A stretch of DNA of 64,000 nt from Typha latifolia (taxonomy: Eukaryota; Streptophyta; Magnoliopsida; Poales; Typhaceae). The notes below the pieces were generated by a model. That model was not told the origin of the DNA. It searched no databases and saw nothing but the letters and a program-made list of their open reading frames with translations. The position numbers and the translations under genes were made by a program. The first letter of the stretch is position 1; the number at the start of each line of letters is the position of its first letter. The stretch covers positions 3,038,001 through 3,102,000 of the forward strand of contig CM034111.1 of assembly GCA_019914945.1 (NCBI GenBank), in the 5' to 3' direction. Shown piece by piece: positions 22,683 to 34,700 of this stretch.

Positions 22683-25600
22683 TCATTTCTCGCTTTTTTG
22701 GCTTTCACATATGCAGCCTGGTAAAGGGTTGGCATAGAAAGACTCCTCCAGCTTTGGGAATTCTCCTGCCTCCCTCAAATAAGGAAGCCCGGTTCGGTCC
22801 TCGTGTAACTTTTGCACTTTTGAACTGAATTTCTTCCATGAGATCTTTCCTTCATCAAAGTCATCGACAAGTTTTACAAAATTCATCCTGCAGGATGAGC
22901 ATATAAGTCCCAAGAACCAGATAGAGATAAACAGGAAAGAAATCATATGATTCATATCAAGTAAGTTATTAATTGTAGATGTAAAATTAGGTACAGCAAT
23001 GCATTTTACAAGAAAATAGGCAAAATGAACAATGCTAAACTGAAAGATAAAAATGTAGAAACAACTTTAAGATTATATGCTTGTGAAATACAAAAAAGAA
23101 AAAGGAAAAAAAGAAACAGATATTAAGGCTTCATACATATTTCTGATCTAGAGTAATTTTCAAGTGGATATCACATTCTATTAATATTATTGTAAGAACA
23201 TGTTCTAGATAACATTTCCACCCGTGGTTCAAAGTTTCGGTTTCAGCTCCATTAAAAAGCAAAATGTTTTGGTAGTGAAGAATGCGCAATTCCATAAGGA
23301 AGTAGGACAGGAATGGGAAAATACCTATCTGGGCTGATTGTTTTTCTGAAGTCCTCAAATCGTCTATGTCCCTGTACAGCTTTTGCCATGTTTCCGTCAT
23401 AGGTGTAAACAAAAACATCACTCTGAAGAGCAACAACATAATCCAAACCAGCAAGCATATTCTGGTGATTTCTGAAGGGTTTAAGTTCTTCTTCAGTAGA
23501 CAAGGTAGAATGAGAGTAGACGTTGGGAAAATCATCTAAAAGATAGTGCATGCTGCCATCTCCATAAGCTTCACCAGCAACCAAGTATATTCTCGTGCTT
23601 GACGGGAAGCCTAGTGCTTTAAGTAGAAGGGAAGTCTCCCTTGGCGTCAAAGGGCATCCACCCAGCAATCGTCTCTCTGTTCCATTGATCTCTTTTTCCT
23701 TCCAATGGCTTACTTCATAACGCATTCGACGAAGCTCTTCCCCTTCTTCAGATGTCAAATTATGACTGCAGCCTGTAAATGCTAGCATATCCTTCTCATA
23801 TCTGCAGAGGTGAAAAATACTAAGATGTGTGATGATATTTTCTGAAAAATAGAATCCTGTCAACAAAATTGTAAAAAAGGGAGGAAAATAAGGCTACTGC
23901 ATTGAAAATGCCAGATTTCAGGAAATGATGAAATGATGGATATACAACATACACTTTCTCAGAGCAGCATGTTACTTAAGACAGTTTCACTGTTATGTAG
24001 CTGTCCTTGGACAACATTCCTAACCCGCAAACAACTGGTGAATTGGAGCAATTAGTACAATGCAGAATAATAAGTGGAATCATCTAAGTTAACAAGACAA
24101 TATTTTCTTGTAAGAGTTATAATCAATCAATCACTCACTGTGTCTTCTACAGCAGCTTTAATTCATCAAAAGAAACATGTTACTAACAAACGAGATATGA
24201 TCAAATACTGAAACTTAAGCAATAATAAGTTTTATGAAAACTAAGATATGGACCAAGATAAACGTCAGCTGAATAAAAGATTAAAAGATGTCAAGTCAGG
24301 CAACTACTACTGATTTCAAGAGAGAAACTCAAATTTTATTTTACTAAGTGTGACAATTCGTGCTTTCTTCTATGTTATAAGCCCAGATATTCAGAGATAG
24401 AGAGAATGGTAACCAAGGAGATGAAGTATATTAATTATGGAAACTGAAATAATCATATAAGTTCCTACTACTTTCCAATTTGTCATTGATGTTGATGCCT
24501 GAATTCGACAAAGCTTTAACGACTTAGAAGACTCCAAATTTGAAAAAAGTACATCTGGTGAATAGTGGTATGATCCACTTCTAGTTGAATGTAGAGTTAA
24601 AACAAGGAGAACAGGTGAGAAAGGAGTAATGTCCAAAGGTCCGCATAGACCCTACAGACACCCAATGAGCAGAATTCTACATATTCCTTTGTTCAATGAG
24701 GACCCCTGAAAGATCCTAATATTGCATGTTCTAAAGGAAGGCATTAAGTAATGTAAGAATCCATCTCACTGTAATTTGATTCACATTTGATAATTATTGT
24801 AAAGATTACTTGTCCCTTCTGCCCTCTACTCTTTTCCTCCTCTTAATTCTTCTTAGAGCTGAAAACCAATTTTCAGAAATATGCACCTCTATTTCTTCCA
24901 AGAAAACATGTATATTCCACCTAAATATACAGGTCATTCATACTACTTTCTACCCAAGTCTTACAACCACCATTTGGAGGGTTAGTTAAGTGCATCCTTC
25001 TATCTAAACACTTGTATTGATATTTTCCTCCTCTTCTTCATCAAGCTTCACATCAATTTACAGTGATGAATCTCTACTTTCTCTTTTCTCTTTTAAAACT
25101 AGTTTTTCTATTACCATGCCCTGCTTGTTAATTATAACATCCTACAGCCCAAGATACACTACCATGCAATCCTGTCTAAGGACACTACAGCCCAAGATTA
25201 CACTACCACCCAAGATTATAACATCCTACAGCCCAAGATAAAGAATGAGAGAAAAGTACGAGTAACTATAAGCATATGGAAACTATTAGGTGTTAAAGAA
25301 TAAGTAGTGAAGCTAGAGGATACTATTAAGTGTTGAGAGAATGTTTGTTGACAGGAAATACTGAATACTTGATGTCTCTAGGACCAGAGAAGAAATACGC
25401 ATCATCTCTAGGATAATATCAATGTATTATAGTTCTTTTCACTTGTGTGAAAGAAAAAGAGCAGTGGAAGTCATCTTAGATTTTTACGGTCAAAGTAGAA
25501 ATTTAGATGAAGGTTACAAAAACTGATAGCCAGATAAGAACATACTATGGAAATAAAATGTGTAAATGCTTCAAAATTGAATGATCCATAGAAGGAAGCT

Positions 25601-28398
25601 CATGGAGACTTGCCTTAAATGAAGAGCAAGATATGGGCTTCCATTTTGGTGCATTCTTGAAACTAAGGTGGTCCCGAGTGCTTCAATTGGAGGTGAGTAC
25701 TTCAAAGCTCTGTAGTTTACACGGCACCTTAGTTTCTGGATAGAACTGGGAAGCCCATTGTTTGCTAGACGGGAGTCTGTGTGAGTAAAGTATATGACTT
25801 TGTGTTTTTTTAGCACCGGGAGAATATCCGTTTTAAAATAATTGACCTGCATCAGAATTCAGAATAACTAAATTGATCAGACATTATGTTTTTCAGAGAG
25901 AATCGTAAGTTACTGTGTCTTTCTTTTAGCAGAATCCAGCCCCTAACCTTTGACCAAGAGATTGGGGTTTTGGCCAAAGGTTCAGTGTGTGCAAAAGCAG
26001 CAGGCAGAGCTTCAACTATATGAACATCTTCCTTCAGAGTTTCAATGAAATGCTTCCAATTGAAGAGATCCTTGAAATCACTGCACAAATCAACAAGACA
26101 TTATAATGAGGTGAACAGGAATATTTGAGGTGCTTAAGAAATCCAGGGGTTAAAAGAAGTACCTATCATCTGCCCAGTAGGAGGTATGATCAAGTGAAGG
26201 AAGAACAAGTGTTGCCTTCATGGTCTTAGCAACAGCAACCATATCACATATCTGCATTCTAAACTGGACATATCAGTATACTATCCAACGGAAATTAAGA
26301 TTTGCATATTTGAAACAACAGAAAAGTAATCAGACCCCAAATCTCATCTGGTTTAGCCCTCCATTTGCATTTATTAGAATATAGCCATTCGTCTTAGCAT
26401 CCAGCTCTACACAACAAGGAAAAAAAAGTCTTCTGTTAACAAAAGAATAAAATGGTACAAAAGCAAAAGAAAGAATGGAGATGAACTGAAGATGTGGCGA
26501 AGAAGATTGCTATGATCGACTTACTCTTGTGAGTACTTGTATCAATGCATTGCGTGAAATTATCACTGTTTGGTTTAGCCCATATACTTGAAGACTGTAT
26601 GAAGCAGAAATATTTCTTACTGAAAAGCCATTTGATAAGTCCAAAAACTGAATGTGTCACTTGCCTTGGTTACAATGTTCTGGCCTGCAGTCTTGCTGGA
26701 GGTTACAGTCATAAGTGTTCGTTCACTATCACTTCCTCCCCTATGCTGGTCGTTATGGGAGACCTCAACCTCCTGACTAGTAAAATGAGTGCCAGATAGA
26801 TCCTAGTAATCATGAGACAACAATAAATCCAATGTTAAATATGCAAATGTTTTCTCAGTAATACTCTTAAAAACATAAATCACAGCAAAATTGAAATAGA
26901 GTCCACTATACAAAATAAGGCAGAAAACAAATTTATTAGAAAAAAAGGAATTTTAAACCTATTTTAGTTGTTAGCTACATAGTAATGACTAGATGGAAGT
27001 TCTGTTCCACTCTTAATAAATGAACTTTTAACCAAATTTTGAAATCTTAATTTGTCTGGTTAAAGAGGAAACATGAATTTAGCAGTTTGAACTCCATTTC
27101 TGACTCCGAAAACAATCTAAAAGTTTCTTCTAGCCCAATATGCATCTCAGAGTCCAAGCATCTCAATAAATTAAATCAGTGGACAATATTGTTATTCTCA
27201 TCGTGATATTTCATCTTGCAGGCTTCAGACAATCAGCTAATGGATATGGTAGCAGACAGTTGATATATAAATATATTAAATCATTAAATGAATCCCATAC
27301 AGTAGCCAGGTTAACTACAGGACTTAAAACATCAAATCACTCAACAATGAGTTGCAAGCTTACATCATTGTATCAAGGATAGTCAATATCAAACATTTTG
27401 AGAACTCAATACCTACCAACTAAAGTTCTATCAAAATAGTACAATTGGATGTTGACAATTCCACGTAATGTAAAATGCTTGCTCCTTCCAGTTCCAAATG
27501 AAACATGATATCCAAAACTAATTCGACAATATTGCTCCGTATTGAAGTACAGACTAAAATGATTTTCTCTATCTTAGGAAAATAAAAACCCAATCACACA
27601 CCTAAATACTCGGGCAATATCAGAAAGGGGCTAAAGATCATTTAGAGAATACACAGTTTGAAAATAAAATTTGCTACAGATGTTGAACAAATACAGTACA
27701 AGTTTTGCTGTTTCTTAAATTATAAACAAATAGAGAAGAAAAGTTCATACGAATCCAAAGACAAACAGCCAGAGAAATTCCCAGGCCTTTAAATCCTGCA
27801 CTAAAATACTTTTGATGTGCCCGAAAATGGAAAAAATTGTAAAGAGGAATCTATCCGTGGAACGACACAAAGTATCTAGTGGAGGTAAGAGAGATCTCCT
27901 CACCTGAAAGCTTCCTTCTTTCTTGATCACTGTCATCCCGAGCCAACCCCCGGCGCAGATCTTAACAATCCCAAGAAACAAGCACACCCCACAGAACGCC
28001 AAGAACAGCACGTTCCCTAACTTCTTCCTCTCCCGGATCCCCATCTCCGCCGCAGAAACGTGCTTCTTGAAGAGCCCCTTCTCGAGCAGCGGCACCCCGA
28101 GCCGGAACCGGAGGTTACTCGGGTGGTGGTGGAGGTGCCCAGCCACAGCCGCCACCGCCGGAGGCGACTCCGCCACGTCACCTAAGGGGCTCCCGGTGCC
28201 TTCCCCCGGCGACCTCGGGGAGTTGATCTGGAGCTCGATCTGGCCGTTGCCGCCATTGCCGGCGCGCTTGAAGGAGTGCGTCCGGCGAGTCATGGAGCCG
28301 GCGAACCGAGGACTATTGACGCGGTGGTGGTGGGAGCCGCCATCGGAGGGGCAGTTGTTGACGTGGAGAGGTTCGTATCCCATTCTAAGAGAGGGCAC
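22683..28398 (-). CDS. O-fucosyltransferase family protein (GT106-type, plant)
   Basis: Predicted Golgi type II membrane glycosyltransferase. Plant members fucosylate proteins or help make pectin, and the substrate here is unknown. Exons are 28398-27904, 26802-26665, 26594-26525, 26406-26336, 26251-26163, 26080-25948, 25846-25614, 23801-23325 and 22887-22683. Phases close over 636 residues. The basic cytoplasmic N-terminus contains His runs and is followed by one membrane segment (about 127-149). The catalytic domain shows [20 protein letters not shown] (242-261), the family substrate-binding hallmark, then [16 protein letters not shown], then [11 protein letters not shown], and GDYV-type helices through [18 protein letters not shown]. 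Met28383 (MGYEPLH) is an alternative start. Two introns use GC donors (GCAAGT) at 26664 and 25613. The second of these introns, 1.8 kb long, hosts a dispersed repeat. Confidence 0.92.
24824..25398 (+). repeat. Dispersed ~570-bp repeat, copy 2
   Basis: Same left and right halves as the copy at 19680-20266. It sits inside the 1.8 kb intron of the O-fucosyltransferase-family gene. The centre (about 25120-25225) is instead a short imperfect tandem repeat with CTACAGCCCAAGAT units. Confidence 0.75.
25136..25226. repeat. Short imperfect tandem repeat (CTACAGCCCAAGAT units)
   Basis: CTACAGCCCAAGAT occurs at least three times, and twice inside ATAACATCCTACAGCCCAAG. CACTACCA-type segments are interspersed. 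It fills the centre of the second dispersed-repeat copy. Confidence 0.7.
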
Positions 28399-28418
28399 AA
28401 AGATCTATCGATAGGGTA

Positions 28419-28438
28419 TTAGGGTTAGGGTTAGGGTT
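28419..28438. promoter_or_regulatory. Telomere-like (TTAGGG)3 in the O-fucosyltransferase-family leader
   Basis: Three TTAGGG units plus TT lie 21 bases upstream of the ATG of the minus-strand gene, reading CCCTAA in the transcript direction. Similar telo-boxes (AAACCCTAA) are promoter or leader elements of many plant housekeeping genes. The size argues against a true interstitial telomere. Confidence 0.6.
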
Positions 28439-28439
28439 C

Positions 28440-31400
28440 TTCTCCTTCCTTCTTTAGGAAAGGGGGAGGGTTCAGGATCGCCATTAATGGAGCTCGCAAC
28501 GTTTGTTTTGGACAGGAGAAGATTTATGGAAGAAGGTGGCCCGACCAAAGGAAACGGTCCCGATGGAGGAGATAATTACGTCGTTGCCATTTTTCTTAAT
28601 TTATATATGACGAGAACACCCCCGCTTTATTACATCAAACAGCAGTACAGCATTAGCGTTTCGGATCCGAATGCGTGGTTCCCAACCCGATCCGGCACGA
28701 TCCCAACCCGAACCAATTAAGTTTAAGGTCATATTAGAGATAATTAGGAGCTGTTTCCCTACAAAGTACAAGTTAATATATGCTTTTGATTTTAGTTAGT
28801 TATATTTCACACTCAGGCAGCATTAAAGTCAATTAATAGCATTTTGGAACTAGAAGTAGCTCTTGGCCCACTCTCATCATTAGCAGTTGAAATATGGATC
28901 TTGATTTCATAATTGACTAGTAGATATGATGAGTGCTAGAATCCTAGAATTCTCACGCACCAATAAAGTCAAATCATAATTGACTAAGGTAGTGGAAGGC
29001 TTGATCATTTTCTTCACAATATACATAGAGAAAGAGAGAGATTACCATGCTTATATTCTTTAGTGCCATCAAATTAACCATAAATCGGGTTCTAATCACT
29101 CATTGCTTAGAAACCTAATCTTCTACTTAAATATTTTCATAAAAATTGTGATATTTAATTGTAATTCTATTTTGAACACATTATTAATTATATAAATCTT
29201 ACAACAAAAATTAATAAACATTAAATTTGACATTGTTTATGGGATTTAAACCCATAAGCTTTATTATTAGAATCCACTAGTTGAACTAAAGTGGCTAGCT
29301 ATATCTCTTCTTTTTATATATCTCTATTATCAACATAATTTTCTATCATGGATCTACATGAAATACATATTAGGATGTGATAGTAAAATATACATATTTG
29401 AACTTAGGAGTTATTTTTTTATTATTTTCATCACATGTTTAATTCACTTTAACCCTTAAATACGAAATTATGTGAATTAAAAAAAACTGTTATTTGGAAT
29501 GACAACTTTGAACTAATATAAAATTTTGAAAGTCCCTAATAAAATTATGGAGTCATAGAAAAATAATATATATATATATAATATAAAATGTTAATAAAAC
29601 ATAGTTTAGATTAAAAGTTCTCCCTAAAGACAATAACTTTTTTTAGTAATTTTTTTAAATTTTATACAAGTTGCTGATTATATTAAGAGGTTGTCTTCTT
29701 GATTAGCAATAAATTTATATAAGAAACTCGCTTAAATCCAACCTCGTAAGTCTTAAATTAATTTATTTAGCTTTTCTAGCTGGTGATTGGACAGTATATT
29801 CCACTCAGAGCTGGAAGGCATAAAATATATATATATTTATTTATTATAATTTAAGCAATTTTTTTGTGTGTTTCCCAGAAGGGTATAGTAGTAATTTAAG
29901 GAGAAAGCGCGTACTTGATTCCACTTAGGCGGCGGCTGGACGCGCTTTCCTCTTTGACGCCGTCGGTCGGTGGCTTGTAAATGACCGAAATGGCCCCACT
30001 AATTAATTCGTCGGCTTCGGATAAACTTGATCAAAAGATAAGTTTGAATTAAGATTAATTCGGAATGGACTCAAAATATGGTTATTATGAACTTATTCTA
30101 ATTAACCAAATATCAACCATAATTTATATCGAGTATTTAGACTTATGACCTCAGTTACAGAGTAATACAATCCAATCACAAGAGATTTTATTCTTCTCAT
30201 CAACAAATCCCGGTCGAGTGCTTTCAATGCGTGCCACTGCCACATGTTGAGAATGAATGCAGTAGAAAGCAACAGTGATTCCATGACAAATGCCTACGGA
30301 GACTCTGCCCATCTAATACTAATTGATGAACAATGGTTCTCAAACTGCAAGTCTTCTCAGTCTTGGAAGGTAATCTTTTATAGCAGAGTTGCATTCCCAA
30401 GTGGGTAGTTGACAAATGCTTCAATTTAATTATCCACGTTTTCTCTTATTCAAAAGGTTGAGAGAATTATGGCAGAGGTTGTTCATCCAGTCAACAATCA
30501 CATAGTTTTTAAGGCTACCAACAGAGCCACCAATTGGAGCAATTTAATATGTATAGATATAAAAATATTGTCCTCTAACAAAAGCTATCCTTAATTCCTT
30601 ATATAAACTACTAAAGAGAACAATACTATACCCACTGTTCCATCCAAGGCCTGCAATGGACCCCAGTTTGCCTATTAGCCAGTTCTTCAACTTCGTTTCA
30701 TCATGTCATGCTTTGGATACTGACAACTTGAGGCTAGAAAGAGGAATTGAGACCTATTGAAGAGCAGCTAGCTCTGGCACCAGCAAAAGATGCCAACAGG
30801 GGAAGCAAATGACACCAGAAAACAACAAAGTTGGCAATTGTTTTGCAAGAATAACGCACACCCTGTACAACTTCAGAAGGTGTCAAGGGTTCTAGATAGT
30901 TGTCCACTTACTACTTGATCGAGATAGACTGCTAGACACTAATAAATTTTAGTAGAGTTGGTAGGTATTTTTTTATGACCATAAAAATTATGGGTTTAAC
31001 TCGGCAAAACATATAGCTTGAAGTCTAAACTGGACAGTTAAAAGCTCGTCGGAACCTAAGTGTCTCTGTATCTAAAAAAGATTGACCCTTTATCTAACTA
31101 ATAATTAGCCTTAAAGTTCATGAATAATAAAAAAGAGAAATAGACTGCTAAACAAGATAAAAGCGTAGACGAATTCTCCTTGTCAGGTTCAAAGAATTGG
31201 AAGCCATTCAGATCCTAGCTTTCCAAAGATCATAAGCCTTGTACCTTACAAAAATAGAGAAAATGATAATGTCAAAGCAAGCATTAGAAACAGAGTGTTA
31301 AGTCAGGAATAGTCCCAGGTTTTATGTAGTAATAAAGTCAGACGAATTCAAATTTATGACCTTCGATTCTAATATTATTTTAACTCACCAAGTATTAATT

Positions 31401-31734
31401 AATTTTCAGGAGCATATTATATTGCTAAGATAGTCTATGAGCTTTGGGCTCAATGTGGAAAAAAAGAGGAAAAATGGATAAAATTTTGACGTTTGACACG
31501 TAGCACCGGTGGTGAGTCTGTGACCTCCTCTCGAAGCGTCGCAAGTGATAGGTTCCTCTGCCGGCGCGATGTACTCTATCTCACCCCCTTAACGTGATCA
31601 GCAACCTTGGTAGGACCGACATGGTCCACGTGTTGCACTTGAGGATTCGTCAAAGAACGAGATCATACTGCCGCATCCCGTAGCGTGTACCGCGAGTCAC
31701 CAGAACGAGATCACCCTTTCCTTTCGCGCGGGAA
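28440..31734. other. Divergent intergenic region
   Basis: About 3.3 kb between two divergently transcribed genes. It is mostly AT-rich, with an (AT)n tract near 29570 and A/T runs. The minus-strand frames at 30102-30424 show no recognisable domain. The last 250 bases (from about 31490) are GC-richer and probably the promoter of the downstream gene. Confidence 0.5.
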
Positions 31735-34700
31735 ATGGATCTCTTACGCCGCACGCCTCCGATTCTTGCACACTCACGTCGTTACCATCTCCGCTTCGAT
31801 CGATTCCTTTACGTGTCTCTAATGCCGGCGATGCGATCTCAAGAGGTCCTTAACAAAACCCTAGAGCTTCCTCCTCTTGATCCTCCCACTCCGGCGAGAT
31901 CAGATGCGTCCCCAATCGCTCTATCTCCCTCCCCGGGGACGTCCTTAGTGTTAGGGTCCGATTCGTCCGCCACGGGAACGCCTCCTCTTCGGCGGAGCCC
32001 TCGGCTCGCCTCCACTTCGAATCCCGCTCCTGTCGATGCTACGAATAGCAAGAGGAAGGGGAGAGCTAGGGCTTCGAGCTCTTCGGTAGAGGAGAAGGGC
32101 GGGGATATGGAAGGAACCGGAGGACGGAGCGAATCTAGGGTTGTGGAGGGAGATGGGGTGGATGGAAGTTACATGAACCTGCGGTCGGGTTCTCGGATCA
32201 CGAAGAGGAGGATCGAAGTGAATGCTGGTGTTTATGCGGAGGAAGGGGATGGTATCGTCTTTGAAGAGAAGGTCCAGAAGGATGGAGAGGAAGAAGATGG
32301 ATTGACGAAGATGGGAGAAGTTCTTGTATCTATCGGTAATACGAAGTCTCCGGAAATTTTGCAAAATGAAGTCAATTCATCAAGACAAAGCAAACCTGGA
32401 GGGCTAAAGAGAGGAAAGGTGATCCAAAGAGAAGAAGATGGAAGTAAAAGCGTAGAGCTGGACTGTGAATGTACCTTCTTGAAACCTGAAGAAGATGGCA
32501 ATAGGGAACAAAACCCGGAGGATGTTGGTATGGAGGAGAGGCACATTAACCTGAGATCAGGTACTAAGATTGCCGGGAAAGGGATTAAAATAGATGATTC
32601 GGTCCATAAAGACGGTGCATTAGTTTTTGAGGGGAGAAACTGCCAAAAAGGAAAAGGAAAAGGAAAAGGGAAGTTGCCATTGGATGATGAGCATTTTGAG
32701 ATTAGAGCCAGTAAGGAGACGATTTTTGGAGACGGCGAAGGTGTTGGTCTTACTGGGAATGGGAAGTTCAGTGCTGAAGAGAAAGGAAAGGGAAAAATAG
32801 TTGTGCAAGAGGATTTGTCACGTAGAAATAGAACCATAGCCGAGTTCGATCTGAACTCAGTTGCACCAGAGGAAATTGACAATATCTCATGGAACGGAGA
32901 TGGGTCAGTAGAGCAAGGATCGCCTGGAAAGCCAAAGAGACAGATTGAGTCTCGAAGAGAAGCAGATAGGAGCAGAGCCATTGAGTTGGCTCCCAAATTT
33001 GCCTTTTTCAGAACTGAAGAAGATCACGACTCTGATGAAGAAGAGATAGAAGAACTAGAGCATGCCAGTGGCGATGAGGATTGGCCGGGCCCTTTCTCAA
33101 CTGCCATGAAGCTCATTGAGGAGCGACAAGAAAAACTGAGGGCTCGGGAATTAAATGCTTCTTTGAAGATAAATACATCGAGTGAGGTAAAGATCACATG
33201 GACTCCTTCAAAGAGTTTGGAGAGCAAGCGTGCAGTCAAGCTGGCTCCATCCCTCAATGACTTGTGCATGAAAATTCTACTGGATAATGCCGAAGAAATT
33301 GAATCACTTGAAGGAGTTCCTGATGTGCTCAAACATAGGCTCATTTTGATGTTTTGTCATTATAGGAAGATGAACTCTGGTCTTCTTGCTCATCTCTTGT
33401 CTGGTTCTCCAACAGAGATTCGCCTAAGTGACTGTTCTTGGGCAACAGACAGTGAGTTCGAGGGCATTTTTGGCAGATGTGACACTGGAAGGTTAAAGGT
33501 ATTGCTTTTTGGCATTCGATATTTTCTCCATATAATTTATGCATAATAATGATTTTCTCGAATGGTCAGCAAGACAACCTATGTGAGCATGTTTTTTCTT
33601 TTCTTTTTTTGTCAAAGAATCATCAATTTTGGACTATTTTAAGTTTTTCATAATTGTTTCTGTTGTTTGGTTGTATTTTCTAATCCTTTTCCTTTCACTT
33701 GTAGACATGTAGTTTGTACGATGAGTTTTACATATTGAACTTTTCTTTTGACATTTATTATACTTTTGCAATGAAATAGGTGGTGCAGCTTGATCTATGT
33801 GGGCGATGTCTGCCAGATTACACATTGCGGGCTACCTTGGCCCGGTCCTCTAATAGTTTACCATCGTTAACTTCATTATCCTTGAAAGGTGCATATAGTT
33901 TGTCTGATGATGGGTTGGATGCAATTGTGTCTTCAGCACCTCTGTTAAGTTCACTAAATTTGTCCGAGTGTTCTCTTATTACCTCAACCGGAATTTGTAA
34001 TGTAGCAAATAAGTTGGAATTGGTACTGAAAGAACTCTACATTGATGATTGCCAAAATGTCAATGTTATGCTGATTCTTCCAGCACTGAAGAAGATCAAA
34101 CATTTGGAAATTTTATCAGTGGCTGGCCTTCAATCTGTCCGTGACAAATTTGTACATGAGTTGATACCTGTGAGTGGTTATAGCATGAGGGAGCTTCACT
34201 TTGCTGGTTGCCAGTAAGTTTTGTATCAGACTCTCGAACTAAATTAAATAGCTGAATTTCATCGAAATAACTACAAAGATTATTCAACCTCATTCCTGTA
34301 GAGTGCATTCTCTGTTTATTTTCTGCGGCGTTACCGTTTTTGCATGTAACTGGAAATTAGGCTGTAGCAATTAGTCATTTTGTTAGCTGTGAAAGCAGCC
34401 TCCCCTTTTAACAGACACTGGAATCAACTACCTTTGCTGCGAAGGAAGCACAATCTTTCAAGCAAAGCTACATAATCTTAGCTGACATTCTGATTCTTGT
34501 TTGCTTTGACTGGATGCAGGAGATTGACTACTTCTTCAATTAAAATTATTGGAGAAAATTGTCCTCAGTTGTCTGTTATAGATCTTCGGAACTTAAAACG
34601 ATTGAATGATAATGCCTTGGGTCATCTCGCCAACGGTTGTGGATCAATTCAGAAACTTAAGCTTTGCCGTAATGCATTCAGGTTCATCTTTTACTCTTTG

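Noticed and set aside
30102..30424. Minus-strand frames between the O-fucosyltransferase-family and RAD7-like genes
   Set aside because: Overlapping frames of 60-66 codons with no domain, no splice-site support and no codon pattern.
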